Assembly (NCBI GenBank): GCA_019510305.1
Contig: JAEKKN010000018.1
Span: forward strand, 1 to 64,000
DNA length: 64,000 bases
Direction: 5' to 3'
From: Microbacterium sp.
GTDB taxonomy: Bacteria; Actinomycetota; Actinomycetes; Actinomycetales; Microbacteriaceae
Numbering within the stretch: the stretch's first letter is position 1; each line of letters starts with the position of its first letter. Both the position numbers and the translations under genes were made by a program. Below are positions 40,933 to 49,927 of this stretch, piece by piece. The notes beneath the pieces are model-generated. The model was not told the DNA's origin. It saw only the letters and a list, made by a program, of their open reading frames with translations, and did not search any database.

Positions 40933-43900
40933 GTGTCGAACCAGGTGACCGGCGGCGGGGGCGACGGGGGGTTCGGAGCCAATTCCTGGCTCGTGGAAGA
41001 GCTCTACGAGCAGTTCAAGACGAACCGCGACTCCGTCGACAAGGAGTGGTGGCCGGTTCTGGAGAAGTACGAGGCCGACACGGCCGGATCCTCCGCTCGT
41101 CAGGCCGCTCCCACCGAGACCGCTCACCCCGTGACCGCCCCGATCCCGGTCATCGGCGCCCAGCCCGTCGCCCGCACGACCGCCAAGCCGGCCGCATCCG
41201 CTCCGATCCCCGCCCAGGCTCCCAAGCCGGCGGTGAAGGAAGCCAGCTCCGTCGCCGCCCCCGTCGACGAGGACAAGGTCACCCCGCTGCGCGGCCTGCC
41301 CAAGACCCTCGCGGCGAACATGGACGAGTCGCTCACCGTTCCGACCGCGACCAGCGTTCGCACGGTGCCCGCGAAGCTGATGATCGACAACCGCATCGTC
41401 ATCAACAACCACATGGCCCGGACCCGTGGCGGCAAGATCAGCTTCACGCACCTCATCGGCTGGGCGCTGATCCGCACTCTCGACGAGTTCCGCAGCCAGA
41501 ACGTGTTCTACGCCGAAGTAGACGGCAAGCCGTCGGTCGTCGCCCCGGCGCACGTCAACCTCGGCATCGCGATCGATCTGCCGAAGCCCGACGGAACCCG
41601 CGCCCTCATGGTTCCCAGCATCAAGCGCGCCGACACCATGACGTTCAACGAGTACCTCATCGCCTACGAGGACCTCGTCACCCGTGCCCGCGGCAACAAG
41701 CTGACCGCGGCGGACTTCCAGGGCACGACGGTGTCGCTCACCAATCCAGGCGGCATCGGCACGGTGCACTCCGTTCCCCGTCTGATGAAGGGTCAGGGCT
41801 GCATCATCGGCGCCGGCGCGCTCGAGTACCCGGCCGAGTTCCAGGGCGCGAGCGAGAAGACGCTGAACGAGCTCGCGATCGGCAAGACGATCACGCTCAC
41901 CAGCACCTACGACCACCGCGTGATCCAGGGCGCCGGATCGGGCGAGTTCCTGAAGAAGGTGCACGAGCTGCTCATCGGACAGCGCGGCTTCTACGAGGAC
42001 ATCTTCGCCGCTCTCCGCATCCCCTACGCTCCGATCCACTGGAACCCAGACATCGCGGTCGACCTCGCCGAGCGCGTCGACAAGCAGTCCCGGGTGCAGG
42101 AGCTCATCAACTCGTTCCGCGTGCGCGGGCACCTGATGGCCGACATCGACCCGCTCGAGTACGTGCAGCGCTCGCACCCCGACCTCGAGATCGAGAATCA
42201 CGGCCTCACTTTCTGGGATCTCGATCGCGAGTTCGTCACCGGAGGCTTCGGCGGCAAGCGCATCGCGAAGCTCCGCGACATCCTCGGCGTGCTGCGCGAC
42301 TCCTACTGCCGCACCCTCGGCATCGAGTACATGCACATCCAGGACCCCGAGCAGCGCCGGTGGTTCCAGGAGAAGGTCGAGGTCAAGTACCAGAAGCCCG
42401 GCCACGACGAGCAGCTGAGGGTCCTCCGCAAGCTCAACGAGGCCGAGGCGTTCGAGACCTTCCTGCAGACGAAGTTCGTCGGACAGAAGCGCTTCTCGCT
42501 CGAGGGCGGAGAATCCCTCGTCCCGCTGCTCGACGAGATCCTCCAGGGCGCCGCGAACGCGGGCCTCGAGGGCGCCGCGATCGGCATGGCCCACCGCGGA
42601 CGCCTGAACGTCCTCACCAACATCGCCGGCAAGACCTACGGCCAGGTGTTCCAGGAGTTCGAGGGTCACCAGACTCCGGGCAACCAGCGCGGTTCCGGTG
42701 ACGTGAAGTACCACCTCGGCACCGAGGGCACCTTCGTCGCCGAGGACGGCGCCGAACTGCCCGTCTACCTCGCAGCGAACCCCTCGCACCTCGAGACCGT
42801 CGACGGCGTCCTCGAAGGCATCGTGCGTGCCAAGCAGGACCGCAAGCCGATCGGCACGTTCACCTGGCTGCCCATCCTCGTCCACGGCGATGCGGCCTTC
42901 GCGGGCCAGGGCGTCGTCGTCGAGACTCTGCAGATGTCGCAGTTGCGCGGCTACCGCACGGGCGGCACGATCCACGTGGTCGTGAACAACCAGGTCGGCT
43001 TCACCACCACGCCGAACGACGGCCGCACCTCGGTGTACTCCACCGACGTCGCCAAGACGATCCAGGCCCCCGTCTTCCACGTGAACGGCGACGACCCCGA
43101 AGCCGTCATCCATGTCGCTCAGCTGGCGTTCGAATACCGCGAGCGCTTCCATCGAGACGTCGTGATCGACCTGGTGTGCTACCGCCGCCGCGGTCACAAC
43201 GAGGGCGACGACCCCTCGATGACCCAGCCGCTGATGACCGATCTGATCCAGGCGAAGCGCTCGGTGCGCAAGCTCTACACCGAGTCGCTCGTCGGCCGCG
43301 GCGACATCACCGAGGAGGAGTACGACCAGGCCAAGGCCGACTTCCAGAACCGCCTCGAGATCGCATTCGCCGAGACGCACGCGGCCGAGACGGGTGCGAC
43401 TCCGATCGCTCCCGATCTGCTGCCGGTCGACGAGCAGGTGGGCGCCCCCGAGATCACCGGGGTTCCGAACGAGGTGATCCAGCTCATCGGCGACGCGTTC
43501 GTGAACAAGCCCGGGGGCTTCACTGTGCACCCGAAGATCCAGCAGCTGCTCGACAAGCGTCTCGACATGAGCCGCAACGGCGGGATCGACTGGGGTTTCG
43601 GCGAGCTCCTCGCCTTCGGCTCGCTGCTCGTCGAAGGCACCACCGTGCGTCTCGCCGGTCAGGACTCGCGCCGCGGCACCTTCGTGCAGCGCCACGCGAC
43701 GCTGCACGACCGTGCGAACGGTCAGGAGTGGTTGCCGCTGTCGAACCTGTCGGATTCGCAGGGCCGCTTCTTCGTCTACGACTCGCTGCTCAGCGAGTAC
43801 GCCGCGCTCGGCTTCGAGTACGGGTACTCGGTGGAGGCGCCTGAGGCGCTGGTGCTGTGGGAGGCGCAGTTCGGCGACTTCGTCAACGGCGCCCAGTCGG

Positions 43901-44610
43901 TCATCGACGAGTACATCTCGGCGGCCGAGCAGAAGTGGGGCCAGCAGTCCAGCGTGACGCTGCTACTCCCCCACGGATACGAGGGCCAGGGACCCGACCA
44001 CTCGTCGGCCCGCATCGAGCGCTTCCTGCAGCTGTGCGCGCAGGAGAACATGATCGTCGCCCGTCCGTCCACTCCGGCATCGCACTTCCACCTGCTGCGT
44101 CGTCAGGCCTACGCCCGGCCCCGCAAGCCGCTGATCGTGTTCACGCCCAAGGCCATGCTGCGCCTGCGCGGTGCGACGAGCCCGGTGGAGGCGTTCACCC
44201 GCGGTCGATTCGAGCCGGTGCTCGACGACGACCGCGGTCTCGACCGCTCCGCCGTCAAGCGCGTGCTCGTGCACTCCGGCAAGGTGCACTGGGATCTGCG
44301 CGCGGAACTCGAGAAGAACCCGAACCCCGAGATCGCGCTGGTGCGCCTGGAGCAGCTGTATCCGACGCCGATCGACGAGCTGAAGGCCATCACCGACTCG
44401 TACCCGAACGCCGAGCTGGTGTGGGTTCAGGAGGAGCCCGAGAATCAGGGGGCCTGGCCGTTCCTCGCCCTCGCGTTCGCCGATGTTCCCGGCGACCGCA
44501 CCTTCCGCCCCGTCTCGCGGCCCGCGTCGGCCTCGCCCGCCACCGGCTCTTCGAAGGTGCACGCTGCACAGCAGGCAGCACTGCTGCGCGAAGCGCTCAC
44601 CCTCGGCTGA
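40933..44610 (+). CDS. kgd: Multifunctional 2-oxoglutarate metabolism enzyme (decarboxylase/dehydrogenase E1 with E2-like domain)
   Basis: 1225 residues from GTG 40933. An N-terminal E1 helix (GFGANSWLVEELYEQFKTNR) and an Ala/Pro-rich linker lead to a 2-oxoacid dehydrogenase acyltransferase domain (residues about 110-360: NNHMARTRGGKISFTHLIGWAL, catalytic DHRVIQGAGSGEF near 327). Then comes the thiamine-diphosphate E1 component, with GMAHRGRLNVL, the GDAAFAGQG and NNQVGFTT cofactor loop near 652-690, and RRRGHNEGDDPSMTQP. This fusion is the actinobacterial Kgd layout, without a lipoyl domain. It carries out the oxoglutarate step of the TCA cycle with the pyruvate dehydrogenase E2/E3 and can also decarboxylate or form hydroxy-oxoadipate. 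In-frame starts at 40792 and 40849 lie in or before the promoter. Confidence 0.95.
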   Translation: MSNQVTGGGGDGGFGANSWLVEELYEQFKTNRDSVDKEWWPVLEKYEADTAGSSARQAAPTETAHPVTAPIPVIGAQPVARTTAKPAASAPIPAQAPKPAVKEASSVAAPVDEDKVTPLRGLPKTLAANMDESLTVPTATSVRTVPAKLMIDNRIVINNHMARTRGGKISFTHLIGWALIRTLDEFRSQNVFYAEVDGKPSVVAPAHVNLGIAIDLPKPDGTRALMVPSIKRADTMTFNEYLIAYEDLVTRARGNKLTAADFQGTTVSLTNPGGIGTVHSVPRLMKGQGCIIGAGALEYPAEFQGASEKTLNELAIGKTITLTSTYDHRVIQGAGSGEFLKKVHELLIGQRGFYEDIFAALRIPYAPIHWNPDIAVDLAERVDKQSRVQELINSFRVRGHLMADIDPLEYVQRSHPDLEIENHGLTFWDLDREFVTGGFGGKRIAKLRDILGVLRDSYCRTLGIEYMHIQDPEQRRWFQEKVEVKYQKPGHDEQLRVLRKLNEAEAFETFLQTKFVGQKRFSLEGGESLVPLLDEILQGAANAGLEGAAIGMAHRGRLNVLTNIAGKTYGQVFQEFEGHQTPGNQRGSGDVKYHLGTEGTFVAEDGAELPVYLAANPSHLETVDGVLEGIVRAKQDRKPIGTFTWLPILVHGDAAFAGQGVVVETLQMSQLRGYRTGGTIHVVVNNQVGFTTTPNDGRTSVYSTDVAKTIQAPVFHVNGDDPEAVIHVAQLAFEYRERFHRDVVIDLVCYRRRGHNEGDDPSMTQPLMTDLIQAKRSVRKLYTESLVGRGDITEEEYDQAKADFQNRLEIAFAETHAAETGATPIAPDLLPVDEQVGAPEITGVPNEVIQLIGDAFVNKPGGFTVHPKIQQLLDKRLDMSRNGGIDWGFGELLAFGSLLVEGTTVRLAGQDSRRGTFVQRHATLHDRANGQEWLPLSNLSDSQGRFFVYDSLLSEYAALGFEYGYSVEAPEALVLWEAQFGDFVNGAQSVIDEYISAAEQKWGQQSSVTLLLPHGYEGQGPDHSSARIERFLQLCAQENMIVARPSTPASHFHLLRRQAYARPRKPLIVFTPKAMLRLRGATSPVEAFTRGRFEPVLDDDRGLDRSAVKRVLVHSGKVHWDLRAELEKNPNPEIALVRLEQLYPTPIDELKAITDSYPNAELVWVQEEPENQGAWPFLALAFADVPGDRTFRPVSRPASASPATGSSKVHAAQQAALLREALTLG

Positions 44611-44624
44611 CCCGCACGTACACG

Positions 44625-44664
44625 AAAGGGCGCCTCGACCGGGAAGGTCGAGGCGCCCTTTCTT
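44625..44664. terminator. Strong terminator between kgd and the glycoside operon
   Basis: AAAGGGCGCCTCGACC and its perfect complement around loop GGGAA, with an A run before and TTTCTT after. The symmetric A/T flanks let it act on both strands, ending kgd and the convergent sugar operon. Confidence 0.9.
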
Positions 44665-44674
44665 GCGCTCCAGG

Positions 44675-45688
44675 TCAGCGGACGGATGCCGTCAGCCGCT
44701 GAGAGAACCGCTCATCCGTGCTCAGAGAAGCCGCCGCGCGCGCGAGCGCGGCCGCATCCGCTCCCCCGTCGCCGAGTGCGAGCAGAGCAGCACCGAGCAC
44801 GGGCGGGGCGTCGACGATCTCCAGGTTCGCACGCGGCGCCCGCTCAGCGAGTCCGATTGCGATGCTCTCGAGCAGCAGCGGATCCCTGCCCCGTGCGACC
44901 CCGCCGCCGAACACGACGGGCACGTCCTGGTCCTGCAATCCCAGACGTGCGATGCAGGCCGCGACGTACGAGACGACCTCGTCGCCCTGTCGCTGCACGA
45001 CACCGCGCGCCACCGCATCGCCTGCCAGCGCCGCGTCGAAGATGAGCGGGGCGAGCCGCGCGAAACCGTCGTCGCGCCGTCCCAGGTGCACATCTTCGAT
45101 GAGCGCGCTGACGCTGGGAGCACCGACCGCGTCGAGAAGCATCGCGTGCAGACTCGTCGACGGGCCTCGGCCGTCTTCCGCCCGCGCGGAATGCCAGACG
45201 ACGGCGTCGCCCAGTTCGCTCCCTCCGCCCCAGTCGCCGGAGAGCGGGCCGAGGGCGGGGAACCGCACGACGGCGCCGTCGCTGCGGACGCCGATCGCGT
45301 TCATGCCGGTGCCGCAGATGACGGCGACCGCGTCCGCCGCGTCGGTGCCCGCCCTGAGCAAGGCGTGCAGGTCGTTCTCGGCGACGTGCGGCCCTCGAGC
45401 CCAGGACAGATGCTCGATCGCACTGCGGAACGCGTCGATCTCATCGGGCAGGTCGAGGCCGGAGAGGTAGAGCCCGACATGCGCCAGGCGCCGAGTGTCG
45501 CGACCGTCGAGCACGAGGTCGACGAGCGCGTCGATGATGCGCACCGACTCGTCGAGTCCCTCGAGCTGCGGGCTCGAACCGTGCCCGCGCTCCCACGCGA
45601 GCACGGCGCCGTCGGTGTCGAGCAGTACGACGTCGGTCTTGGAGCCGCCGCCGTCGACTGCGAGGATCAGATCGGATTCGCAGGTCAC
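44675..45688 (-). CDS. BadF/BadG-type sugar kinase (N-acetylglucosamine kinase-like)
   Basis: 337 residues of the ASKHA fold. ILAVDGGGSKTDVVLLDTDG is the phosphate-1 loop, VAENDLHALLRAG holds the catalytic aspartate, VAVICGTGMNAIGV the phosphate-2 loop, and GDWGGGSELGDAVV plus VPVVFGGGVARG the adenosine side. The closest described members are eukaryotic-type GlcNAc kinase and bacterial amino-sugar kinases. It is the last gene of the operon, overlapping the glycosidase stop in a GTGA arrangement. It should phosphorylate the monosaccharide or glycoside brought in by the ABC transporter. Confidence 0.85.
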   Translation of the reverse strand: MTCESDLILAVDGGGSKTDVVLLDTDGAVLAWERGHGSSPQLEGLDESVRIIDALVDLVLDGRDTRRLAHVGLYLSGLDLPDEIDAFRSAIEHLSWARGPHVAENDLHALLRAGTDAADAVAVICGTGMNAIGVRSDGAVVRFPALGPLSGDWGGGSELGDAVVWHSARAEDGRGPSTSLHAMLLDAVGAPSVSALIEDVHLGRRDDGFARLAPLIFDAALAGDAVARGVVQRQGDEVVSYVAACIARLGLQDQDVPVVFGGGVARGRDPLLLESIAIGLAERAPRANLEIVDAPPVLGAALLALGDGGADAAALARAAASLSTDERFSQRLTASVR

Positions 45689-46941
45689 GCCCACTCCAGG
45701 AATCGGGAGTTCGCCGTGAGCAGCAGGTCGGTGAGCTTCTCGGCCCGATCGTGCTGCAGCACGAGCGGATGGGCGCGCATGGCGCGCAGCACCCGGTCGC
45801 GCCCGCCGTGGAGCGCGGCGTCGAGGGCGAGACGCTCGTACCCGGCGACCGCGCTGATGAGCCCGGTGATGTCGTCGGGCAGAGCCGCGACGGGCTCGGC
45901 CACGAAACGGCCGCCGACGTGTCGGGCGGGCACTTCGATCACGTGATCGTCGGGCAGGAAGGGCAGCACACCGTCGTTGCGCAGGTTCACCACGCGCGGC
46001 AGATCCGTACCTCCGCGGATCGCGATGAGAAGCTCGATCGCCGCTTCGGAGTAGAACGCGCCGCCGCGCCTCTCGAGAATCTCGGGCTTGGTGTCGACGG
46101 CGGCATCCGCATAGATCGCGAGCAGCTCGTGCTCGATCGCCCGCACCTCCTGCGCCCGCGTGGCCGCGTGCCTCTGCTCGTGCAGCACCTCGTCGTGCGC
46201 ATAGTAGTAGCGCAGGTAGTACGAGGGGATCACGCCGAGCTGCGCCAGGAGCGCAGGAGCCAGCTCGACCTCGTCGGCGAGTTCGCCGAGGCGCGTCTCG
46301 AGAGCACGGGGCAGCGTGTCGACGCCGTCGACGAAGACACCGCGTTCCCAGGTGAGGTGGTTCAGGCCCACGTGGGCGAGCGTCACGCGATCGGCCTCGA
46401 CACCCGCGTCCGCCGCGAACCGGCGCTGGAACCCGATGGCGACGTTGCACAGCCCGACGGCACGGTGACCTGCCTGGAGGAGCGCGCGGGTGACGATGCC
46501 GACCGGATTCGTGAAGTCGACGATCCAGGCGTCCGGCTTGGCATGCGCTCGCACGACGTCGGCGATGCGCAGCACCACCGGAACCGTGCGCAGCGCCTTC
46601 GCGAGCCCGCCGGGGCCCGTCGTCTCCTGGCCGATGCAGTCGACGTCGTGCGGCCAGCTCTCATCCTGCTCGCGGGCGTCCTGACCGCCGACGCGCAGCT
46701 GGACGAGCACCGCATCCGCATCGGAGACACCGGCGACGAGATCGCTCGTCGTCGTCAGGCGACCGGGGTGGCCGCCACGGGCGAACATGCGTCGTGCCAT
46801 GCCGCCGACCAGATCGAGCCTCGTCTGATCGGTGTCGACGAGGACGAGCTCTTCGATCGGAAGCTCCTTCTGAAGCCGGATGAAGCCGTCGATCAGCTCC
46901 GGGGTGTAGGTCGATCCACCGCCGACGATGGCGAGTTTCAT
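45685..46941 (-). CDS. GH4 glycosidase (6-phospho-beta-glucosidase type)
   Basis: 418 residues. GH4 enzymes use NAD+ and a divalent metal and cleave by a redox-elimination mechanism. KLAIVGGGSTYTPELIDGF is the NAD loop, VDFTNPVGIVTRALL and GLCNVAIGFQRR carry the Asn and Cys metal ligands, and LAHVGLNHLTWERG the histidine ligand. YYAHDEVLHEQ completes the family. Many relatives need a phosphorylated glycoside made by a PTS, but here the transporter is an ABC system and a kinase is encoded in the same operon. The sequence does not settle whether kinase or glycosidase acts first. Confidence 0.9.
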   Translation of the reverse strand: MKLAIVGGGSTYTPELIDGFIRLQKELPIEELVLVDTDQTRLDLVGGMARRMFARGGHPGRLTTTSDLVAGVSDADAVLVQLRVGGQDAREQDESWPHDVDCIGQETTGPGGLAKALRTVPVVLRIADVVRAHAKPDAWIVDFTNPVGIVTRALLQAGHRAVGLCNVAIGFQRRFAADAGVEADRVTLAHVGLNHLTWERGVFVDGVDTLPRALETRLGELADEVELAPALLAQLGVIPSYYLRYYYAHDEVLHEQRHAATRAQEVRAIEHELLAIYADAAVDTKPEILERRGGAFYSEAAIELLIAIRGGTDLPRVVNLRNDGVLPFLPDDHVIEVPARHVGGRFVAEPVAALPDDITGLISAVAGYERLALDAALHGGRDRVLRAMRAHPLVLQHDRAEKLTDLLLTANSRFLEWA

Positions 46942-46978
46942 CTGCTCTCCTTGTGCTCTCTGTGTTCGTGACCGGTGG

Positions 46979-48115
46979 TCACTGCGTGGGGATTCGGTCT
47001 TCGAGGCGGGTGCGGATCTGCTCGACGACGAGACTGCGCGCGCCGGCGAGCACGGCGCTGTCGCCGGTGCTGCTGAGGCGGACCTCCGGCATCGGGCGCT
47101 CGTCGCTGCGCGTGCGCGCCGCGACGAGTTCCGCCAGACGCCCGCCGCCTGCCAGCGAGGTGGGACCGCCCAGCACGACCAGCTGGGGGTCGAGCACCGC
47201 GAGCACGGGCTCGATCGTCACGGCGATCCGCTCGGCGATCGTTCGCAGTGCGCCGTCGTCGGCGGCGAGCGCGGCCAACCCCGCCGGATACCGGGGAGCA
47301 CCCGCCAGCTCCGACACGAACGCGGAGCCGAGCAGGGACGTCGTCACCGCCCCCGGTTCACCAGGGCCTGCCGAGACGGTCAGATAGCCGATCTCGCCCG
47401 CTCCGCCATGGGCTCCGCGGTGGATGACGCCGTCGAGATCGATGCCGACACCGAGACCCACGCCGATCCACAGGAGTGCGAAGCTGCCGGCCTCCTGGGC
47501 GACGCCGAACGAACGCTCAGCCATCGTCGCGAGATTGACGTCGTTCTCGAGCATCGCAGAGACGCCGAGTCCGGTCTCGATCCGAGCTCGGGAACCGGAA
47601 GAGGGCCAGCCGGGCAGCGAGTCCGTGAGCGAGAGCGTGTCGGCGTCGCCGCTGACGGCGGCCTGGAGTCCGACGACGACCGTCTCGACGGTGCGACGGT
47701 CCACGCGCGACGCGGTGCAGGCGGCCTGGATCGCGCGTCCGACGTCTCGTTCGGGCGAACGATGTTCGCCGTGCGTGGGCACTTCCACGGTCGGATGCTC
47801 GGCACCGAGCGCGTCGACGAGGACCGCTTGGATGCCGTCGTCGAGCATGTTCACGGCGACTCCGGTGACCTGGTCGTCGCGAACGCCCCAGCTCACCGCG
47901 CTGGGACCGCGGCTGCCGGCGACCTCGCCGACGGGGTGGAGCAGCTCGGCGCGCTCGAGCCGTGCGATCATCTGGGTCGCAGTCGGCTTCGACATCCCCG
48001 ACAGCTCGCCGAGGCGGCTGCGGGTGAGAGCGCCGTGCTCGAGGAACAGCCGCAGCGCCTCGCGGTCGTTGCGCAGGCGCAGCCACGACGATGTCCCGGG
48101 GTCGATCTGCGACAT
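46979..48115 (-). CDS. ROK-family transcriptional regulator
   Basis: 378 residues. A winged helix-turn-helix (RLFLEHGALTRSRLGELSGMSKPTATQMIARLERAELLHPVG) precedes a ROK sugar-binding domain (VVVGLQAAVSGDADTLSLTDSLPGW, LENDVNLATMAERSFG, IGVGLGVGIDLDG, GGAGEIGYL). The usual zinc motif with three cysteines after the GEIG block is missing, as the segment reads TVSAGPGEPGAVTT. It probably binds the repeats at 53677-53729 and responds to the imported sugar. AAAGGAG before ATG 48115 fixes the start. It lies between the transporter and catabolic genes. Confidence 0.88.
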   Translation of the reverse strand: MSQIDPGTSSWLRLRNDREALRLFLEHGALTRSRLGELSGMSKPTATQMIARLERAELLHPVGEVAGSRGPSAVSWGVRDDQVTGVAVNMLDDGIQAVLVDALGAEHPTVEVPTHGEHRSPERDVGRAIQAACTASRVDRRTVETVVVGLQAAVSGDADTLSLTDSLPGWPSSGSRARIETGLGVSAMLENDVNLATMAERSFGVAQEAGSFALLWIGVGLGVGIDLDGVIHRGAHGGAGEIGYLTVSAGPGEPGAVTTSLLGSAFVSELAGAPRYPAGLAALAADDGALRTIAERIAVTIEPVLAVLDPQLVVLGGPTSLAGGGRLAELVAARTRSDERPMPEVRLSSTGDSAVLAGARSLVVEQIRTRLEDRIPTQ

Positions 48116-48215
48116 GGTTGCTCCTTTCGCTGCTGGTGGGTGTACTGCGAGTCGCTCGAGCGGCGCGGCCTCGGGAGGAAGGCGGGGCGTCGGCACGATT
48201 CGAATCGGTGCGGTG

Positions 48216-49073
48216 TCAGAGGCCGCCGAGTTCGGCGCGGACCTCGTCGCGCAGACGTCCGAGGTTCTCGGGTTCGGGTGCGGCGGCGAGAAGGGTCCTC
48301 GTGTAGTCGTGCTGAGGGTTCAGGATGACCTCGTCCGCGGGGCCCCACTCGACGACGTCGCCTTTGTAGAGCACCATGATCTCGTCGCTGAAGTGGCGGG
48401 CGGTCGCAAGGTCATGGGTGATGTACAGGACGCCGAGGTTCTCTTCCCGCTGAAGATCGGCGAGCAGATTCAGCACTCCGAGCCGGATCGACACGTCCAG
48501 CATCGACACGGGCTCGTCGGCCACGATGAATCGCGCCCCCGGGGCGAGCGCCCTCGCGATCGCCACCCTCTGCCGCTGCCCGCCCGACAGCTCGTGCGGT
48601 CGTCGATCCGCGAACGACTCGGCCGGGGAGAGGCGCACCCGCTCGAGGAGTTCGAGAGCCCGCTCGCGGACCTGAGCTCCCGTCAGCCGCGGATGGTGGA
48701 TGCGGATCGGACGCTCCAGATGGTGAACGATCGTGTGGAACGGGTTGAGGGACGCGAACGGATCCTGGAACACCATCTGCACCTCGGATCGATACGCGGC
48801 CAGCTCTCGCCCTCGTCTGCCCGTCGCCTTCCCGTCCAGCAGGATCTGCCCCGATGTCGGCGTCTCCAGCTTCATCAGCATCCGCGCGATCGTCGACTTC
48901 CCCGAGCCCGACTCCCCCACCAGCGCGACCGTCTTCCCCGCCGCCACAGTGAACGACACGTCCTTGACCGCGTGCAGCGCTGTGGTGCGGAAGCCGGAGC
49001 GCAGATGGAAGTCCTTGACGAGGTTCCGCGCCTCCAAGGCCGGCGATGTCCCTGCTGCCGTCTTCATGCTCAT
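48216..49073 (-). CDS. ABC transporter ATPase (DppF/OppF type)
   Basis: 285 residues. Walker [12 protein letters not shown]-loop VFQDPFASLNPFHTI, signature [15 protein letters not shown], Walker B FIVADEPVSMLD and H-loop ITHDLATARHF are intact. The C-terminal NPQHDYTRTLLAAAPEP is the OppF-type tail. It overlaps the upstream ATPase gene by four bases. The 100-base gap to the ROK gene has no recognised signal. Confidence 0.92.
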   Translation of the reverse strand: MSMKTAAGTSPALEARNLVKDFHLRSGFRTTALHAVKDVSFTVAAGKTVALVGESGSGKSTIARMLMKLETPTSGQILLDGKATGRRGRELAAYRSEVQMVFQDPFASLNPFHTIVHHLERPIRIHHPRLTGAQVRERALELLERVRLSPAESFADRRPHELSGGQRQRVAIARALAPGARFIVADEPVSMLDVSIRLGVLNLLADLQREENLGVLYITHDLATARHFSDEIMVLYKGDVVEWGPADEVILNPQHDYTRTLLAAAPEPENLGRLRDEVRAELGGL

Positions 49074-49927
49074 CGAACGCCCTCCTGGCTCGCACCCGTA
49101 CGCACGAAGTCGCCCCGCGCACCTGTCAGGGACGGGAAGCTCGAGAGCAGCCGCTTCGTGTACTCGTGCTTCGGAGTTCGGTAGATCTCCTCCGCTGTGC
49201 CCTCTTCGACGATCTGCCCCTGCAGCATCACCGCGATGCGGTCGCTGATCTCGATCAGCATCGGCAGATCGTGCGTGATGAAGATCACCGCGAACCCCAA
49301 ACGCTCCCGCAGCCGCATGATCTCTCGGATGATTCCACGCTGCACCACCACATCCAGCGCCGTCGTCGGCTCGTCCATGATCATCACCTGCGGGTCGAGC
49401 GCCAACGCCATCGCGATCATCATGCGCTGCCGCATGCCACCGGAGAGTTCATGGGGAAACGACGACAATCGAGCAGGGTCGACCCCGACGAGCGTCAGCA
49501 GCTCCTCCGCCCTCGCCTGCTTGTCCCGCCGCGACATCCCCCGACGATGCGTGTCGAAGATGTCGAAGATCTGCGCCCGCACGTCGATCACGGGGTTCAG
49601 AGAGTTCATCGCCCCCTGGAAGACCATCGAGATCTTGTCCCACCGGAACGCCCGCAGACCCTCTCCGTCGAGACCCACGACGTCGATGTCGGTCCCTGAG
49701 CGGTCGTGGAAGGTGATCGACCCGCTCGTCATGAGCGCCGGCGCCTTGAGAAGGCGGTTCACCCCATAGGCGAGCGTCGTCTTCCCGCACCCGGACTCTC
49801 CTGCGAGTCCGAGGATCTCACCGCGATTCAGGGTCAGCGAGACGTCTCGCACGGCCTGCACAGGCGGATCCACCTCGTATTCGATCGATACATTCCGCGC
49901 CGTCAGAACGGCCTCGGGAACGCTCAT
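49070..49927 (-). CDS. ABC transporter ATPase (DppD/OppD type)
   Basis: 285 residues. Walker A is GESGCGKTTL, the Q-loop is VFQGAMNSLNPVI, the signature is LSGGMRQRMMIAMAL, Walker B is [12 protein letters not shown] and the H-loop is ITHDLPML. The insert ITFHDRSGTDIDVVGLDGEGL and the FDTHRRGMSRRD region are seen in oligosaccharide-linked members such as those for cello- or xylo-oligomers. It overlaps the neighbouring permease gene by four bases. Confidence 0.92.
   Translation of the reverse strand: MSVPEAVLTARNVSIEYEVDPPVQAVRDVSLTLNRGEILGLAGESGCGKTTLAYGVNRLLKAPALMTSGSITFHDRSGTDIDVVGLDGEGLRAFRWDKISMVFQGAMNSLNPVIDVRAQIFDIFDTHRRGMSRRDKQARAEELLTLVGVDPARLSSFPHELSGGMRQRMMIAMALALDPQVMIMDEPTTALDVVVQRGIIREIMRLRERLGFAVIFITHDLPMLIEISDRIAVMLQGQIVEEGTAEEIYRTPKHEYTKRLLSSFPSLTGARGDFVRTGASQEGVR

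Noticed and set aside
40840..43707. 955-codon minus-strand frame opposite kgd
   Set aside because: It is an antisense shadow caused by G/C-rich codons; the plus strand encodes all Kgd motifs.
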